A stretch of 64,000 nt of DNA from Crystallibacter degradans (GTDB lineage: Bacteria > Actinomycetota > Actinomycetes > Actinomycetales > Micrococcaceae). The translations under genes and the position numbers were made by a program. The notes beneath the pieces were generated by a model. It was not told the DNA's origin. It saw only the letters and a list, made by a program, of their open reading frames with translations, and ran no database searches. The stretch spans positions 1 through 64,000 of the forward strand of contig NZ_JABBCH010000001.1 in the NCBI RefSeq assembly GCF_012952295.1. The letters are read 5' to 3'. Shown one piece after another: positions 26,498 to 35,729 of this stretch. Numbering within the stretch: the stretch's first letter is position 1; each line of letters opens with the position of its first letter.

Positions 26498-27496
26498 TCA
26501 GACAGCAGCTGCCTGCAAATCCTCCTCGCCGACAAAGGAAGCGCCCTTGTCCCGGTTGACCATCAGCGCCAGCAGGTCGAAGACCACCGTCGCCGCCGCG
26601 AGGGTCGTAACATCCGCATGATCGTAAGCCGGGGCGACCTCAACCACATCGGCCCCCACAATGTTGATGCCGTTCAGCCCCCGCAGCAGGGCCAACAGCT
26701 CGCGTGAGTGCAGTCCCCCCATTTCCGGCGTCCCGGTCCCCGGCGCGAAGGCCGGATCCAGCACGTCGATGTCGATGGAGACGTAGACGGGAGTGTCCCC
26801 CAGCCTGTCCTTGACCCGCTGGATCGCAGCCGGCACCCCGATGACGTCCAGGTCCGAACAGCGCAGGATCTGGAAGCCGAACTCGTGGTCCCGCAGGAAA
26901 TCGTTCCGGTCGTACACCGGCCCGCGGATGCCCACGTGCATCGAGCTGTCCTCCACCAGCAGCCTTTCCTCGAAGGCCCGGCGGAACATGGTGCCGTGCG
27001 TGACCGGCTGGTCGAAGTAGGTATCCCAGGTGTCCAGGTGTGCGTCGAAATGCAGCAGCGCCACCGGTCCGTGCACCTTGTTCAGTGCCCGCAGCATGGG
27101 CAAGGCAATGGTGTGGTCCCCGCCGATCGAGATGAGCCGCTTGTCCAGCCCCAGCAGCGGTAGCGCCTGCTCTTCAATCTCGCGCACGGCCCGGGTGATG
27201 TCGTACGGGGTGCAGGCGATGTCGCCCGCATCCACTACCTGGGTTTCGTTCACCGGTTCGACGTCGAGCTCCACGTGGTAGCCCGGGCGCAGCAGCCGCG
27301 AGGCTTCGCGGACGCCGGCCGGACCAAAGCGGGCGCCGGGCCGGAAGGAGGTGCCGCCGTCGAACGGTACGCCGACAATGGCGATGTCGTAGTCGGGAAC
27401 GCGGTCGATCTGGGGCAGCCGGGCAAAGGTGCCAAGGCCTGCATAGCGCGGAACTTTGGTGGCGTCGACGGGTCCGATGGGATCGTGGGTGGTCAT
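26498..27496 (-). CDS. speB: Agmatinase/ureohydrolase family protein
   Basis: 332 aa. All ureohydrolase metal ligands are present: GGDHT, HFDAHLDTWD and SIDIDVLDPAFAPGTGTPE. The enzyme would hydrolyse a guanidino compound (agmatine or guanidinobutyrate) to urea plus amine. GTGTPE and DTYFDQPVTHGTMFRRAFEE are typical of agmatinase/guanidinobutyrase rather than arginase. Its ATG overlaps the end of the upstream transporter gene (ATGA), so uptake and hydrolysis are coupled; a divergent PucR regulator completes the unit. Exact substrate is not determinable, so the symbol is provisional. Confidence 0.88.
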   Translation of the reverse strand: MTTHDPIGPVDATKVPRYAGLGTFARLPQIDRVPDYDIAIVGVPFDGGTSFRPGARFGPAGVREASRLLRPGYHVELDVEPVNETQVVDAGDIACTPYDITRAVREIEEQALPLLGLDKRLISIGGDHTIALPMLRALNKVHGPVALLHFDAHLDTWDTYFDQPVTHGTMFRRAFEERLLVEDSSMHVGIRGPVYDRNDFLRDHEFGFQILRCSDLDVIGVPAAIQRVKDRLGDTPVYVSIDIDVLDPAFAPGTGTPEMGGLHSRELLALLRGLNGINIVGADVVEVAPAYDHADVTTLAAATVVFDLLALMVNRDKGASFVGEEDLQAAAV

Positions 27497-28872
27497 AGCG
27501 AGGATCCTTCCTTGGTACGTTCTGCCGGAAAGGCCGGCTTCTTGTCAGCGGTGAGTTCGGAAAGGGTCTTGTTGGCGGTTTCCGGCGCGAGCAGGAACGT
27601 GGCCACCAGCCCCACCAGGGAGATCACGGCCCCGATCAGCAGCGAGCCCGCGGCGCCGAAGCTGAGGATCGCTACCGGCATCAGGTACGTACTGGCGGCG
27701 GACCCCACCCGGCTGATCGCGGTGCCGAAGCCGACCGCCGTCGCCCGGATTTCCGTGGGGAAGAGTTCGTTCGGGTAGACCACCTCGAGGAAGCTGGAGG
27801 CACCCGAGGCTATGGCGAAGATGGCGAGCGCCAGGAACAGCGGGCCCGCCTGCACGTCCGGGATGAAGGCCGGGATGGCCAGCGCCACCGCGATGATCCC
27901 GAAGGACCCCAGCAGCAGCTTGCGCCGCCCGATCTTCTCCACCAGCCAGAGCCCCGGCACTCCCCCGATCACAAACAGCATGGAGATCAGGAAGGAGCCG
28001 CCGTAGAGGTTGGCATCGCCGGTCAGGCCGAAGGAGGCCAGCAGGTCCGGGGCGAAGGTGTAGACGGCGAAGAGCGGGATCACCTGGGCCGTCCAGAAGA
28101 TGGAGACGAACAGGGTGCGCTTCCACAACTGGCCCTTGAAGATATCGGTGAAGCTTGCCTTCTTGGCCCCTGCCTCGGCGTCGGAGGAGATGTCGCTGAT
28201 GTCGTACTGCTCGCCGTACACCTTCTTGATCACCGCACGGGCTTCGTCCTGCCGGCCGCGGGAGAGCAGCCAGCGCGGGGATTCCGGCGTTCCCAGCCGG
28301 CACAGCAAGGTAACGACGGCGAAGATCGCCGGGCTCGCCACCATGAACCGCCAGGCGTCCGGGCCCATGTCGCGCAGCAGGTAGCCCACGGCGAAGGCCG
28401 CTGCAGCACCAACGGCCCAAACCACAAACGTGGCGCCGAGCAGGCGGCCGCGTACCTTGCGGGGCAGGAATTCCGCCAGCAGTGAGGTGGCAATCGGGTA
28501 GTCCGCGCCGATGGCCATGCCGAGGAGGAACCGGCACAGGACAACCTGCCAGACCTCCGTGGCCAGGCCGTTCAGCAGCGAGAACAGCGCCAGCGCGATC
28601 AGGTCGGCGATGTACATCTTGTGCCGGCCGATTTTATCCGTCAGCCAGCCGAAGATGCCGCCGCCGAAGAAGATGCCGATCAGGCTCGCCGCGCCGATCA
28701 GTCCGATTTCCCCGGTACTCAGCTCCAGCCCCGGCGTCATCGTAATGAAGGCAATGCCGATGATAGACAGCGCATACCCGTCAATGAACGGACCGCCGGA
28801 GGCAAAAAAGGTCAGTTTCTTATGGAATGTGGTCAGCGGGGCATCGTCAATGAGATTGCTCGTTGCGCTCAT
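27493..28872 (-). CDS. MFS transporter, sugar-porter/AAHS-like
   Basis: 459 aa, 12 predicted helices. Family marks: GWLTDKIGRHKMYIADL (motif A), RFLLGMAIGADYPIATSLLAE, PESPRWLLSRGR after helix 6, EKIGRRKLLLGSFGI (second motif A), VYPNELFPTEIRATAVGFG. Upstream of and overlapping the agmatinase-like gene, so a guanidino compound or related amine acid is the likely substrate (inference from context). Confidence 0.92.
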   Translation of the reverse strand: MSATSNLIDDAPLTTFHKKLTFFASGGPFIDGYALSIIGIAFITMTPGLELSTGEIGLIGAASLIGIFFGGGIFGWLTDKIGRHKMYIADLIALALFSLLNGLATEVWQVVLCRFLLGMAIGADYPIATSLLAEFLPRKVRGRLLGATFVVWAVGAAAAFAVGYLLRDMGPDAWRFMVASPAIFAVVTLLCRLGTPESPRWLLSRGRQDEARAVIKKVYGEQYDISDISSDAEAGAKKASFTDIFKGQLWKRTLFVSIFWTAQVIPLFAVYTFAPDLLASFGLTGDANLYGGSFLISMLFVIGGVPGLWLVEKIGRRKLLLGSFGIIAVALAIPAFIPDVQAGPLFLALAIFAIASGASSFLEVVYPNELFPTEIRATAVGFGTAISRVGSAASTYLMPVAILSFGAAGSLLIGAVISLVGLVATFLLAPETANKTLSELTADKKPAFPAERTKEGSSL

Positions 28873-29044
28873 GGCCGCCCTCTCTCGTGAATGCTCATCG
28901 TTGAGCTGGGTCGTGATGGTTCAATCATTCGTGATCCGGCTCACTGCCAAAACCCATAGAATGACTACAAAGAAAGAGGACGCTTAGACATATGTATAAA
29001 AGCCACAAAGTACGACGGCGTTCTGCCCGCCTCCAGGAGTGCGC
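28873..29044. promoter_or_regulatory. Divergent promoter region, MFS operon and pucR gene
   Basis: 172 bp between divergent starts. AGGAG at 29035-29039 serves the regulator's ATG. The PucR protein would be expected to act here, but I see no clear palindrome. Confidence 0.4.
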
Positions 29045-30574
29045 ATGTCGATAACGGTCGCCGAACTGCTGGCCGAGCCGCAGCTGGGTCTGAGTTTGCT
29101 GGCCGGCTCCGACGGGCTGCAGCAGCGGATCACCTGGGCGCACACCTCGGACCTACCCAGGTTGTGGGAGTGGGTGACCGGCGGGGAGATCATGATGACC
29201 AACGGTCTCTCCATCCCGGCGGACGCCGCGGGCCAGGTCGCGCTGGCCGAGGCCTTGGTCGCCGCCGGGGCGAGCGCGCTGGCCATCGGCGAAAAGATGC
29301 ACGCCCCGGAACTCACGCCCGAATTCCTGGAGGCCTGCGACCGGCTGCCGCTGCCGGTGCTCAATGTGCCGTACCCGTTGCCGTTCATCTCCATCGCGCG
29401 GTCCGTCGCCGAGTCCTCCCTGCTGGAGGAATCGCGCCGGCTGCGGCAAACGGCGAGAATCTACGACCTGCTGCGGTTGGCCGGCCCGCTCGACGAGCAG
29501 TGGCAGGCCCTGGTCCACGGGGTGGCCGCCCAACTGGATGCCGAGCTTTATGTGGTGGACCGCCGGTGCCTCGACCCGTGGCACCCCGGCGGAGAAGCCC
29601 TGCCAGCCGGACTCGCCGGGCAATTGGAACCGCTGATCGCAGCCGCTCCGGCCTCGGGCAAGAAATTCCAGTGGCACCACGTAGACGGCAGCCACGTCCT
29701 GATGATGGACGTCCCCACCCATGACAACGCACTGCTGCTGGTCCTGCCGCGGTCCGAGCCGCACCCGGATGCGGTGGTGCTGCTGCACGCGGCTTCCGTC
29801 CTGGGCCTGGAGCTTTCCCGCACCATGCTCGCGCTGGAAGACCAGCGGCGTCTGGGCGCGGAGTTCCTAGCCCAAGCGCTCGAAGGCCGCTACGCTCTCG
29901 CGGATCTGGAAAGCCGCCTCAACAATTTCCAGCTGCCGTCCGAGAAGTTTGTCATCGTGTCCGTCTCGGGGCTGGATGAAGGAGTCTTCGCCACCATCCA
30001 TGCCGAGTTGTGGCGCCATGGTCTGGCGCATGTCAGTCTGCGCCAATTCAATACGCTGCACATCGTCCTGCCGCCCGAGTGCAGCGAGGACCACCTGCGG
30101 CACTCCCTTCCCCATGGCGCCAGAATCGGCATGAGCCGGCCCACCGGCCCAGCCGGCATGCAGCGCGCTCTGCAGGAATCGTTGTGGGCACTGGGCACCG
30201 CAGGCAGCACCGGCCAGACTCTGGTTCGCTACGGGGACGGCCCCTCATGGCTAGGCCTGACCAGCATGGAAGAAGGACAGGCGATGGTGCAGCGCCTGCT
30301 CGGACCGATTCTCGAGTATGAACGGGGCAGGCAGCCGGACCTGCTCAAGACCTTGAAGACTTACCTAAACCAACAACGGTCGTGGCAGAAGACCGCCGCG
30401 GCCCTGTTCACCCATCGGCAGACCGTCATTTACCGGATCCGGAAGATCAGCGAGCTGACCGGGCTGGACATGGCCGAGACATCGTCCCTGGCCCAGCTGT
30501 GGTTTGCGTTGCAGATCCACCAGACGATGGATTTGCAACATCACGCCATGGACCGGGCAGGCAACGGCGGTTAG
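29045..30574 (+). CDS. PucR-family transcriptional regulator
   Basis: 509 aa. N-terminal PucR domain (ITVAELLAEPQLGLSLLAGS, WAHTSDLPRLWEWVTGGEI), central GGDEF-like/degenerate sensor region, and C-terminal HTH_30 (KTLKTYLNQQRSWQKTAAAL, HRQTVIYRIRKISELTGLDM). I chose ATG 29045 with AGGAG 5 nt upstream over the GTG at 29039. PucR regulators usually control nitrogen-compound catabolism; divergent position implies control of the transporter-agmatinase operon. Confidence 0.92.
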   Translation: MSITVAELLAEPQLGLSLLAGSDGLQQRITWAHTSDLPRLWEWVTGGEIMMTNGLSIPADAAGQVALAEALVAAGASALAIGEKMHAPELTPEFLEACDRLPLPVLNVPYPLPFISIARSVAESSLLEESRRLRQTARIYDLLRLAGPLDEQWQALVHGVAAQLDAELYVVDRRCLDPWHPGGEALPAGLAGQLEPLIAAAPASGKKFQWHHVDGSHVLMMDVPTHDNALLLVLPRSEPHPDAVVLLHAASVLGLELSRTMLALEDQRRLGAEFLAQALEGRYALADLESRLNNFQLPSEKFVIVSVSGLDEGVFATIHAELWRHGLAHVSLRQFNTLHIVLPPECSEDHLRHSLPHGARIGMSRPTGPAGMQRALQESLWALGTAGSTGQTLVRYGDGPSWLGLTSMEEGQAMVQRLLGPILEYERGRQPDLLKTLKTYLNQQRSWQKTAAALFTHRQTVIYRIRKISELTGLDMAETSSLAQLWFALQIHQTMDLQHHAMDRAGNGG

Positions 30575-30789
30575 CTACGGTAGTCGCGCTGCTCCGTGTA
30601 ACCGTAAGGAACCGAGTCGCTGATCGCTACGGTGAACCGCCCGGGCTCGTGGCGGGTGACGAGGATGCCGCCGGTCCGGCACTGCAGGGCCAGGCCTTTC
30701 ATTTCCTCCACGGCCGCATTGATGCGCTCGTCCATGGCCGACCGACTCTCTACCTGCACTTCGATGGTGGCATCACAGGGAGCGTTCAT
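30571..30789 (-). CDS. Small conserved-looking hypothetical protein
   Basis: 72 aa (MNAPCDATIEVQVESRSAMD...). No recognised domain. Its start overlaps the stop of the upstream 74-aa gene (ATGA), so the two are co-translated. Its stop overlaps the pucR stop region by 4 bp in convergent orientation. Confidence 0.6.
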   Translation of the reverse strand: MNAPCDATIEVQVESRSAMDERINAAVEEMKGLALQCRTGGILVTRHEPGRFTVAISDSVPYGYTEQRDYRS

Positions 30790-31010
30790 CGCGCAACTAC
30801 TCCGGCGTCGCCGGTCAGCGGCCAGGCGGTATAGCCCTCCGCCTTCTCAAAAAGGGTCCGCAGCTGCGCCCCATGGTTTTCCAGCCACAGTGCATCGGCC
30901 CCACGGGTGACCGCACCAACGTGGCCGGTACGGATGCTCCGCCCGTCCTTCTTGATCTCGACGTCCAGACCGGTCAATTCGTTCCAGTCTGCGTACAGAA
31001 CGCTGCTCAT
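30786..31010 (-). CDS. Small hypothetical protein
   Basis: 74 aa from ATG 31010, which has AAAGG 7 nt upstream; a longer in-frame reading to 31076 lacks a ribosome site. Sequence (YADWNELTGLDVEIKKDGRS, RTGHVGAVTRGADALWLE) suggests a small beta-barrel-like fold. Function unknown. Paired with the 72-aa gene. Confidence 0.6.
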   Translation of the reverse strand: MSSVLYADWNELTGLDVEIKKDGRSIRTGHVGAVTRGADALWLENHGAQLRTLFEKAEGYTAWPLTGDAGVVAR

Positions 31011-31389
31011 AGTGGTGCCTTTCGTGCTGACATTGCTCTCCCCAATCGCTGTCCACCCCCGGGCCACACTGAACACTATTAGCCGCTCGCGGTTTCCCGA
31101 TATGTCCGGTGGAACGAAAACTCTCCATCCGCGCTGTACGGACGACCAGCCCTACCCAACTTTAGGTGCCCAATGGGGATTGATTATCCCTCGTATTGGT
31201 GACTCGGATTTTTCCAAGGAGCCCACGCCAGACTTGCTTCATCTTGATCGGCGGGACGCCCCCACCCGCTGGAGAACGATCAAGTTTGGTGCCCGGCCTT
31301 TCCCCAACGAGGCCGGGCACCCTCGCCCCGGACAGTCCGGTCCTGTCCGCGTGGATCCTGTATAAGAGTGAGCCGTTGCTGCAGCCGGT
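31011..31389. other. Intergenic region with one hairpin
   Basis: About 380 bp with no credible gene. A perfect 11-bp stem GTGCCCGGCCT/AGGCCGGGCAC with 10-nt loop occupies 31289-31320, about 70 bp beyond the recombinase stop. It lacks a T-run on either strand. It could be a terminator or a recombination-related structure. Confidence 0.45.
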
Positions 31390-32331
31390 TCACCCCGGCT
31401 GTTCCTCAGTGTTTTCGTCGGACAGGAACTCCATCAACGTGTGCACGGCATGGTCGTCGAGGTTCTTGCGGCCGCGGTCGTAGCCTGCGGTGAGCCGCGG
31501 ATCCGAGTGACGTGCCGCGACCTGCACGTCACGCAGCGGAATGCCTGCGTCCAGACAGACCGTCACGAACGTGTGGCGCAGCGACTGGGGCGTTATCGCC
31601 TTGTCGATGCCGGCTTGGCGCCGCAGGCGGGTTAGTGCCCAGTCCACAGCCTTCCTGTTCATCGGCAGTCCTGAGCGGGGCCGGAGCAGGAGCGCGCCTT
31701 CGGTCCTGTCCGCTGCCGCGGCTTCCAAAGTGGCCAGCACCTGACCGGGCAACGGAATAGTCGCCGGTTTCTTGCCCTTGCCCACCAGCCGGAGCACCCT
31801 ATGGCCGCGGACGGAACCGGCAAAATCCTCAATGTTGACACCGCATGCCTCCGACACGCGCAGGCCGAGCATACCCATCAATGCCACCATGGCCGCTTCC
31901 GCGGGCGACGATGCTTGGGCCCGTTGGAACAGCGCCAGCAGTTCGTCCTTGTCCAGCCCGAGCGATCGGGACTCGTCCCGGTACGCCCGGGGCATGCGCA
32001 CATGTTCCGCCGGCGATTTCTCCACGTAGCCGTCAATCTCTGCAAAGCGGTAGAAACAGCGCACGATGCTCAGCATGTTCTGCACGGTCTGTGGAGCGTT
32101 TCCGCGTTCGGTTTCCAGATAGCGCCCGAACATTTCCAGCAAAGAGCGCTTCATCTCCAGTACCGGGATCTGGTACCGGTAGCACCATCTGAACAGGATC
32201 CGCAGGGCGACTTCGTAGCGGTCACGCGAGCCTCCGGTGTACCGGGCAAGGAAGCCCACGGCAGCCAGCTCATCAGGAGAAAGCCGCCGGCCCTCGTTCC
32301 ATCCGACCAGAAATCCCGAAGAATCCTCCAC
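31390..32331 (-). CDS. Tyrosine recombinase/integrase, XerD-like
   Basis: 313 aa. SAM-like N-terminal core-binding domain (GSRDRYEVALRILFRWCYRY) then catalytic domain with the first Arg (MLGLRVSEACGV), beta-hairpin Lys (VGKGKKPATIPL), SLRHTF, ARHSDPRL and the nucleophile in TAGYDRGRKN. The histidine that normally begins H-x-L-R is Gln here (TPQSLRHTF), one base from a His codon. It may be active with reduced function or degenerate. Its neighbours are phage-tail-like remnants, so it may belong to a decayed integrated element; no att sites found. Confidence 0.9.
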   Translation of the reverse strand: MEDSSGFLVGWNEGRRLSPDELAAVGFLARYTGGSRDRYEVALRILFRWCYRYQIPVLEMKRSLLEMFGRYLETERGNAPQTVQNMLSIVRCFYRFAEIDGYVEKSPAEHVRMPRAYRDESRSLGLDKDELLALFQRAQASSPAEAAMVALMGMLGLRVSEACGVNIEDFAGSVRGHRVLRLVGKGKKPATIPLPGQVLATLEAAAADRTEGALLLRPRSGLPMNRKAVDWALTRLRRQAGIDKAITPQSLRHTFVTVCLDAGIPLRDVQVAARHSDPRLTAGYDRGRKNLDDHAVHTLMEFLSDENTEEQPG

Positions 32332-32582
32332 TTGTCCTCCTCCGCTGACCGGGCGGAATCCGCCCGCGGCCCCGTCCGTCGGCTACCTCCCGGCAGCCGG
32401 ACTTCAGTGTAGGCAGGCACCGGACCGCAGGGCAGCACTCCCCCGGCCGCTGTGGATATCTTTGCTATGCAGACCGTCGGCTGGCAGAGAATCCGCCTCA
32501 GGGCGGGGACGCCCTGACACGTCCAGAACGGAGGCCGGAAGCTCCGGCAGAAAACCGGGTGTTAGTTGCCCCTATTTGGGCA
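32332..32582. other. Intergenic region upstream of the recombinase
   Basis: About 250 bp without a credible gene; presumably the recombinase promoter. No attachment-site-like repeat recognised. Confidence 0.3.
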
Positions 32583-32583
32583 A

Positions 32584-32612
32584 AGAAAAAGCACCCTCAA
32601 AGGGGGGTGCTT
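32584..32612 (-). terminator. Rho-independent terminator of the acyltransferase gene
   Basis: GCACCC (32591-32596) pairs with GGGTGC (32605-32610), extended by AA/TT. On the minus strand the stem is followed by TTTTTCTTTG. It lies 18 bp past the acyltransferase stop. Confidence 0.8.
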
Positions 32613-32630
32613 CTCCTCCGTGCGGAGCGT

Positions 32631-33755
32631 TCAGTCCATGGCCGGGACGTTGCGCCTCTGGGGCTTAGCCTGCGGCCTGAGTCGGTTATGAAACTTGTTC
32701 AACACCGGCGATTCGAGGAACTTCGAAGACACTGCGGCGATCAAGTATGTGGCAACCAACGTGATCACCAGATCCACGTTCGGATCGAAGGCGAACTCGT
32801 TTCGCAGCATCATGCCGATCGGGTAGTGCCAGAGGTACATTCCGTAGGAGATGCGGCCCGTGTATGCCAAAGGTGCCCATGACATCACGGACACAAGGCG
32901 AGAGCCCTGATGGGTGAGCAGGAAACCGATAATGGAAACCGTGGACAATGCCACCAGTGGTAGCCCGTACGTGTAATAGATGCGTTCAAGTTCCTGTGCA
33001 CCGTCACGCCCGAACTCCGGGATGGTGATGGCGATGAACACAAGGAAAGCGAACGCCGGTGCGACCGAAATCCGCGAGAATTTACGGATCGCGTCTGTCC
33101 TGCCTGATTCATAGGCGACAGCCAGCAGCACGCCGGCCAGTATCATATCGACGCGGAAGTCCGTGCCGAAGGTCCGGTACAGGTCTGTCCCATCGAAGAT
33201 CACAAACCGGTTGACGATGGCCGCGACGCTCAATCCGCCAGCGATCCAGCCGAGGATCAAGTGAAGACGCTCACCCCGAAGGGCAAGCATCACCACCAGG
33301 GGCCACACCACATAGAACTGTTCCTCAACCGAGAGTGACCACAGAGGTCCGAACACGCCGAGCGCCGGGCTGTCCGTGAGCACGATCAACCAGTTGGACA
33401 CGTACAGAAGGATGGCCGGCGTTGCCGCCAGCCCCACCTCCCACGGGCTTCCCGGAGTCCGGGAGAAGACCAGCCCGACCACATTGATCACCAGGAGCAT
33501 GAGCAGTAGCGCAGGGAATAGGCGGAGCAGGCGCCGGCCCCAGAATCTGACCAGATCGATCCGGCCATTCTTGGCTGTTTCGCACAGCAGGAGCCAGGTG
33601 ATCAGGAACCCGCTGATGCCGAAGAAGATGTCCACTCCCACGCCACCGCCATGTAACCAAAAGACGTGCGCATGCGCCGCGATAACGGCGAGGACGGCGA
33701 ACGCTCGGAGTCCATCGATCCCCTCGACTCGGCTCGGCGCTTTAGACCCCGACAT
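32631..33755 (-). CDS. Acyltransferase-3 family membrane protein (OafA-like)
   Basis: 374 aa with about ten hydrophobic helices. Family marks: VEGIDGLRAFAVLAVIAAHA, the R/K-x10-H type start, GGGVGVDIFFGISGFLITW, RFWGRRLLRLFPALLLML, and GPLWSLSVEEQFYVVWPLVV. These proteins O-acylate surface polysaccharides from the membrane. It fits the neighbouring polymerase and rhamnose genes. Confidence 0.93.
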   Translation of the reverse strand: MSGSKAPSRVEGIDGLRAFAVLAVIAAHAHVFWLHGGGVGVDIFFGISGFLITWLLLCETAKNGRIDLVRFWGRRLLRLFPALLLMLLVINVVGLVFSRTPGSPWEVGLAATPAILLYVSNWLIVLTDSPALGVFGPLWSLSVEEQFYVVWPLVVMLALRGERLHLILGWIAGGLSVAAIVNRFVIFDGTDLYRTFGTDFRVDMILAGVLLAVAYESGRTDAIRKFSRISVAPAFAFLVFIAITIPEFGRDGAQELERIYYTYGLPLVALSTVSIIGFLLTHQGSRLVSVMSWAPLAYTGRISYGMYLWHYPIGMMLRNEFAFDPNVDLVITLVATYLIAAVSSKFLESPVLNKFHNRLRPQAKPQRRNVPAMD

Positions 33756-33790
33756 GTATTCCCCCGTATTTAGTTGGCCAACCCCTGGAC

Positions 33791-34337
33791 CTATGAGACT
33801 CCATGCTCGGTTTTGAGCACGGCAAGAACAGCATTCTGTTCTGTATCAGTCAGTATCCTATCGGGCCAAAACACGAGTTCGAAAAACATGCCGCCAATGG
33901 CCGTGTTTCCCGCTTCCTTGCCGATCTGCAAGCCGGGCGACTGGAGCACCGATGTAGTGACTGCGCCCGCCACGGTGGATGCTTGCCCGCCTCCGACGAT
34001 GCGGAGAGTGTCGGCTGGAAACGAGCACCCCGATGAACAGGTAATCGGCCACCGCACTCATGTAGTCCGGGTGAACCATGCCGGGTGTTAGTAGCCCTGA
34101 ACTGGGGAGGGTATCGTTGCCGAAAGACTCTGCCTGATGCTTGCGCGATCTATGGAAGAGTGCCCCCAGTGCGGCCATCAAGCCGAAGGCATCCCTGCGG
34201 ACCTTGGCTACTTTCAACATTTGCATGAGTGGCTGTACCGGCGGTTCCGGGGTCGCCCATATGTGTACAAGTGCCAGACCGTAATTCGGGTTGAGTGGTT
34301 CATCCCGACGCACTGCAAGTGTCCGCACGCCTACCAT
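33791..34337 (-). pseudogene. Frameshifted tail-fibre/LamG-like protein remnant
   Basis: One frame carries MVHPDYMSAVADYLFIGVLVS to about 34035-34045. The next frame continues FPADTLRIVGGGQASTVAG and ends GGMFFELVFWPDRILTDTEQ then NAVLAVLKTEHGVS. That ending is typical of concanavalin/LamG-like C-termini (E-L-x-x-W-x-R-x-L-T-D-x-E). The upstream part is poorly recognisable. I read it as a remnant of a phage tail or surface protein. Confidence 0.5.
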
Positions 34338-34391
34338 CGCTACGCCTAAACATGCGAATCTTGGGCGCTGACTGCCGGTAGACTTCCCGGC

Positions 34392-35729
34392 ATGGGGATA
34401 TTCGAAATAGCAGCCCTAGCCCTTGCCGGACTCTGCATGCTGGTCTTCTTGTATACGTGGCGACACGGCGCTAGCGCCGCCGCTTGGCTGGTGGGCGCGG
34501 CCGCTGCCTTGCCCGTAGCTCAGGTGTCGAGCGTCCACCTATACACGATGCTCCTGGTCTTGTACTTGATCCTCAGGAGGGGCGGGTTCCGGTGTCCCAT
34601 GCGGCCTGCCATGCTGTGGTTGCTCGCCGGGTCGTTACTGGTCGCTCTCACAGCGACCTACGGCGAGTATGTGACCAATGGTGGCCTAGCCATCCAGTTG
34701 ACTGTTATGGCCGTGACTTCGATCCTCCTGGTATGGGCTGCCACGCCCCATCATCTGAGGTTGGCCGCATCCGGTTTCATCGCCTGCGCCTCAGCCTCGG
34801 CCGTAGCTGCGCTGGGGCAGGCCATTGGCGTCGTCCCTGAAGAACTATTCCAGCTCGAAGGTGCAGAGATGCACCGCCCCAGTGGATTCCACCCGGAACC
34901 GGACTGGCTCGGCCTATATTGCGCGGCAGCGATAGTCCTGTTGTTCGTCTACCCTTTCCGCAACCGGGTCCGCGTTCCGTTGATCCTGCTCAACGTTTTT
35001 GGCGTGGCTTTCGCCTCAGCCCGCGCTGCGATCTTGGGGCTGCTCGTGGTCCTGACGTTGGCTGCCTTGGCTTGGGTCGGAGGGAACCGGGGGCAGAAAC
35101 GGAGCAACCTCCGGCTAAAGCTGCCCGTCGCCGCATTGGTCGCATCAGTTACCGCTTTCGCATTTCTGCAGCCGGTCGCGATGGAACTGCTGCTGGAGCG
35201 GATCGGCGGTGCGATCAACCCTATGGAACGTGACCACGCTGTAGAGGTTCGCTTCTATCAGGTTGACGGACTGGTTGCGATGGGTGAGGATGCCCCGTGG
35301 TATGGGTTCGGCCTGAGTTCTGCCGGTCGCGTTTCCGGTTACGGTGACATCGTTTATAGCGGTGATGTTACGGGCTCCACCGCAAGCAACTGGCTTCTAG
35401 GGCTATGGGTCGATGCTCAAGCCCTAGCCATTCCGCTTATCCTCGTGCTGGTCTACCTGTCCATGTTGGGGCGGAAAGAGTACGGTGGCCGAGGGCTGCT
35501 GGCCCTCATCCTGGTCAACAGCTTGTTCTCCAACGCTTTGTTCTTCCCGATCACATGGTTCGCGATCGCCTTGGCTCTGACGCGGGTGCCGAGGCCATCA
35601 GCCCTCAGCACCCGCCGCAAGGCTAGACCACGCCCACTATTAAACGAGGAACGCCGCCAGATGATACGACGCCAAGTGGAGGCGAGGCAGGCAGCGCCCC
35701 AGTCATCCCGGACACCTGCGCCCCAATGA
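34392..35729 (+). CDS. O-antigen ligase/polymerase-like (Wzy) membrane protein
   Basis: 445 aa with roughly 10-11 hydrophobic helices. The loop RPSGFHPEPDWLGLYCAAAI and later NWLLGLWVDAQALAIPLILV fit Wzy/WaaL-type polymerases, which join lipid-linked oligosaccharides outside the membrane. The charged tail (RRKARPRPLLNEERRQMIRR) overlaps the convergent tailspike-like gene by 107 bp. The start lacks a good ribosome site. It is the only intact polymerase candidate in the window. Confidence 0.78.
   Translation: MGIFEIAALALAGLCMLVFLYTWRHGASAAAWLVGAAAALPVAQVSSVHLYTMLLVLYLILRRGGFRCPMRPAMLWLLAGSLLVALTATYGEYVTNGGLAIQLTVMAVTSILLVWAATPHHLRLAASGFIACASASAVAALGQAIGVVPEELFQLEGAEMHRPSGFHPEPDWLGLYCAAAIVLLFVYPFRNRVRVPLILLNVFGVAFASARAAILGLLVVLTLAALAWVGGNRGQKRSNLRLKLPVAALVASVTAFAFLQPVAMELLLERIGGAINPMERDHAVEVRFYQVDGLVAMGEDAPWYGFGLSSAGRVSGYGDIVYSGDVTGSTASNWLLGLWVDAQALAIPLILVLVYLSMLGRKEYGGRGLLALILVNSLFSNALFFPITWFAIALALTRVPRPSALSTRRKARPRPLLNEERRQMIRRQVEARQAAPQSSRTPAPQ

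Noticed and set aside
34137-34349. Plus-strand ORF with a CPQCGHQAEG zinc-ribbon-like motif
   Set aside because: Lies antisense to the tail/LamG remnant, lacks a ribosome site and any further family sequence.
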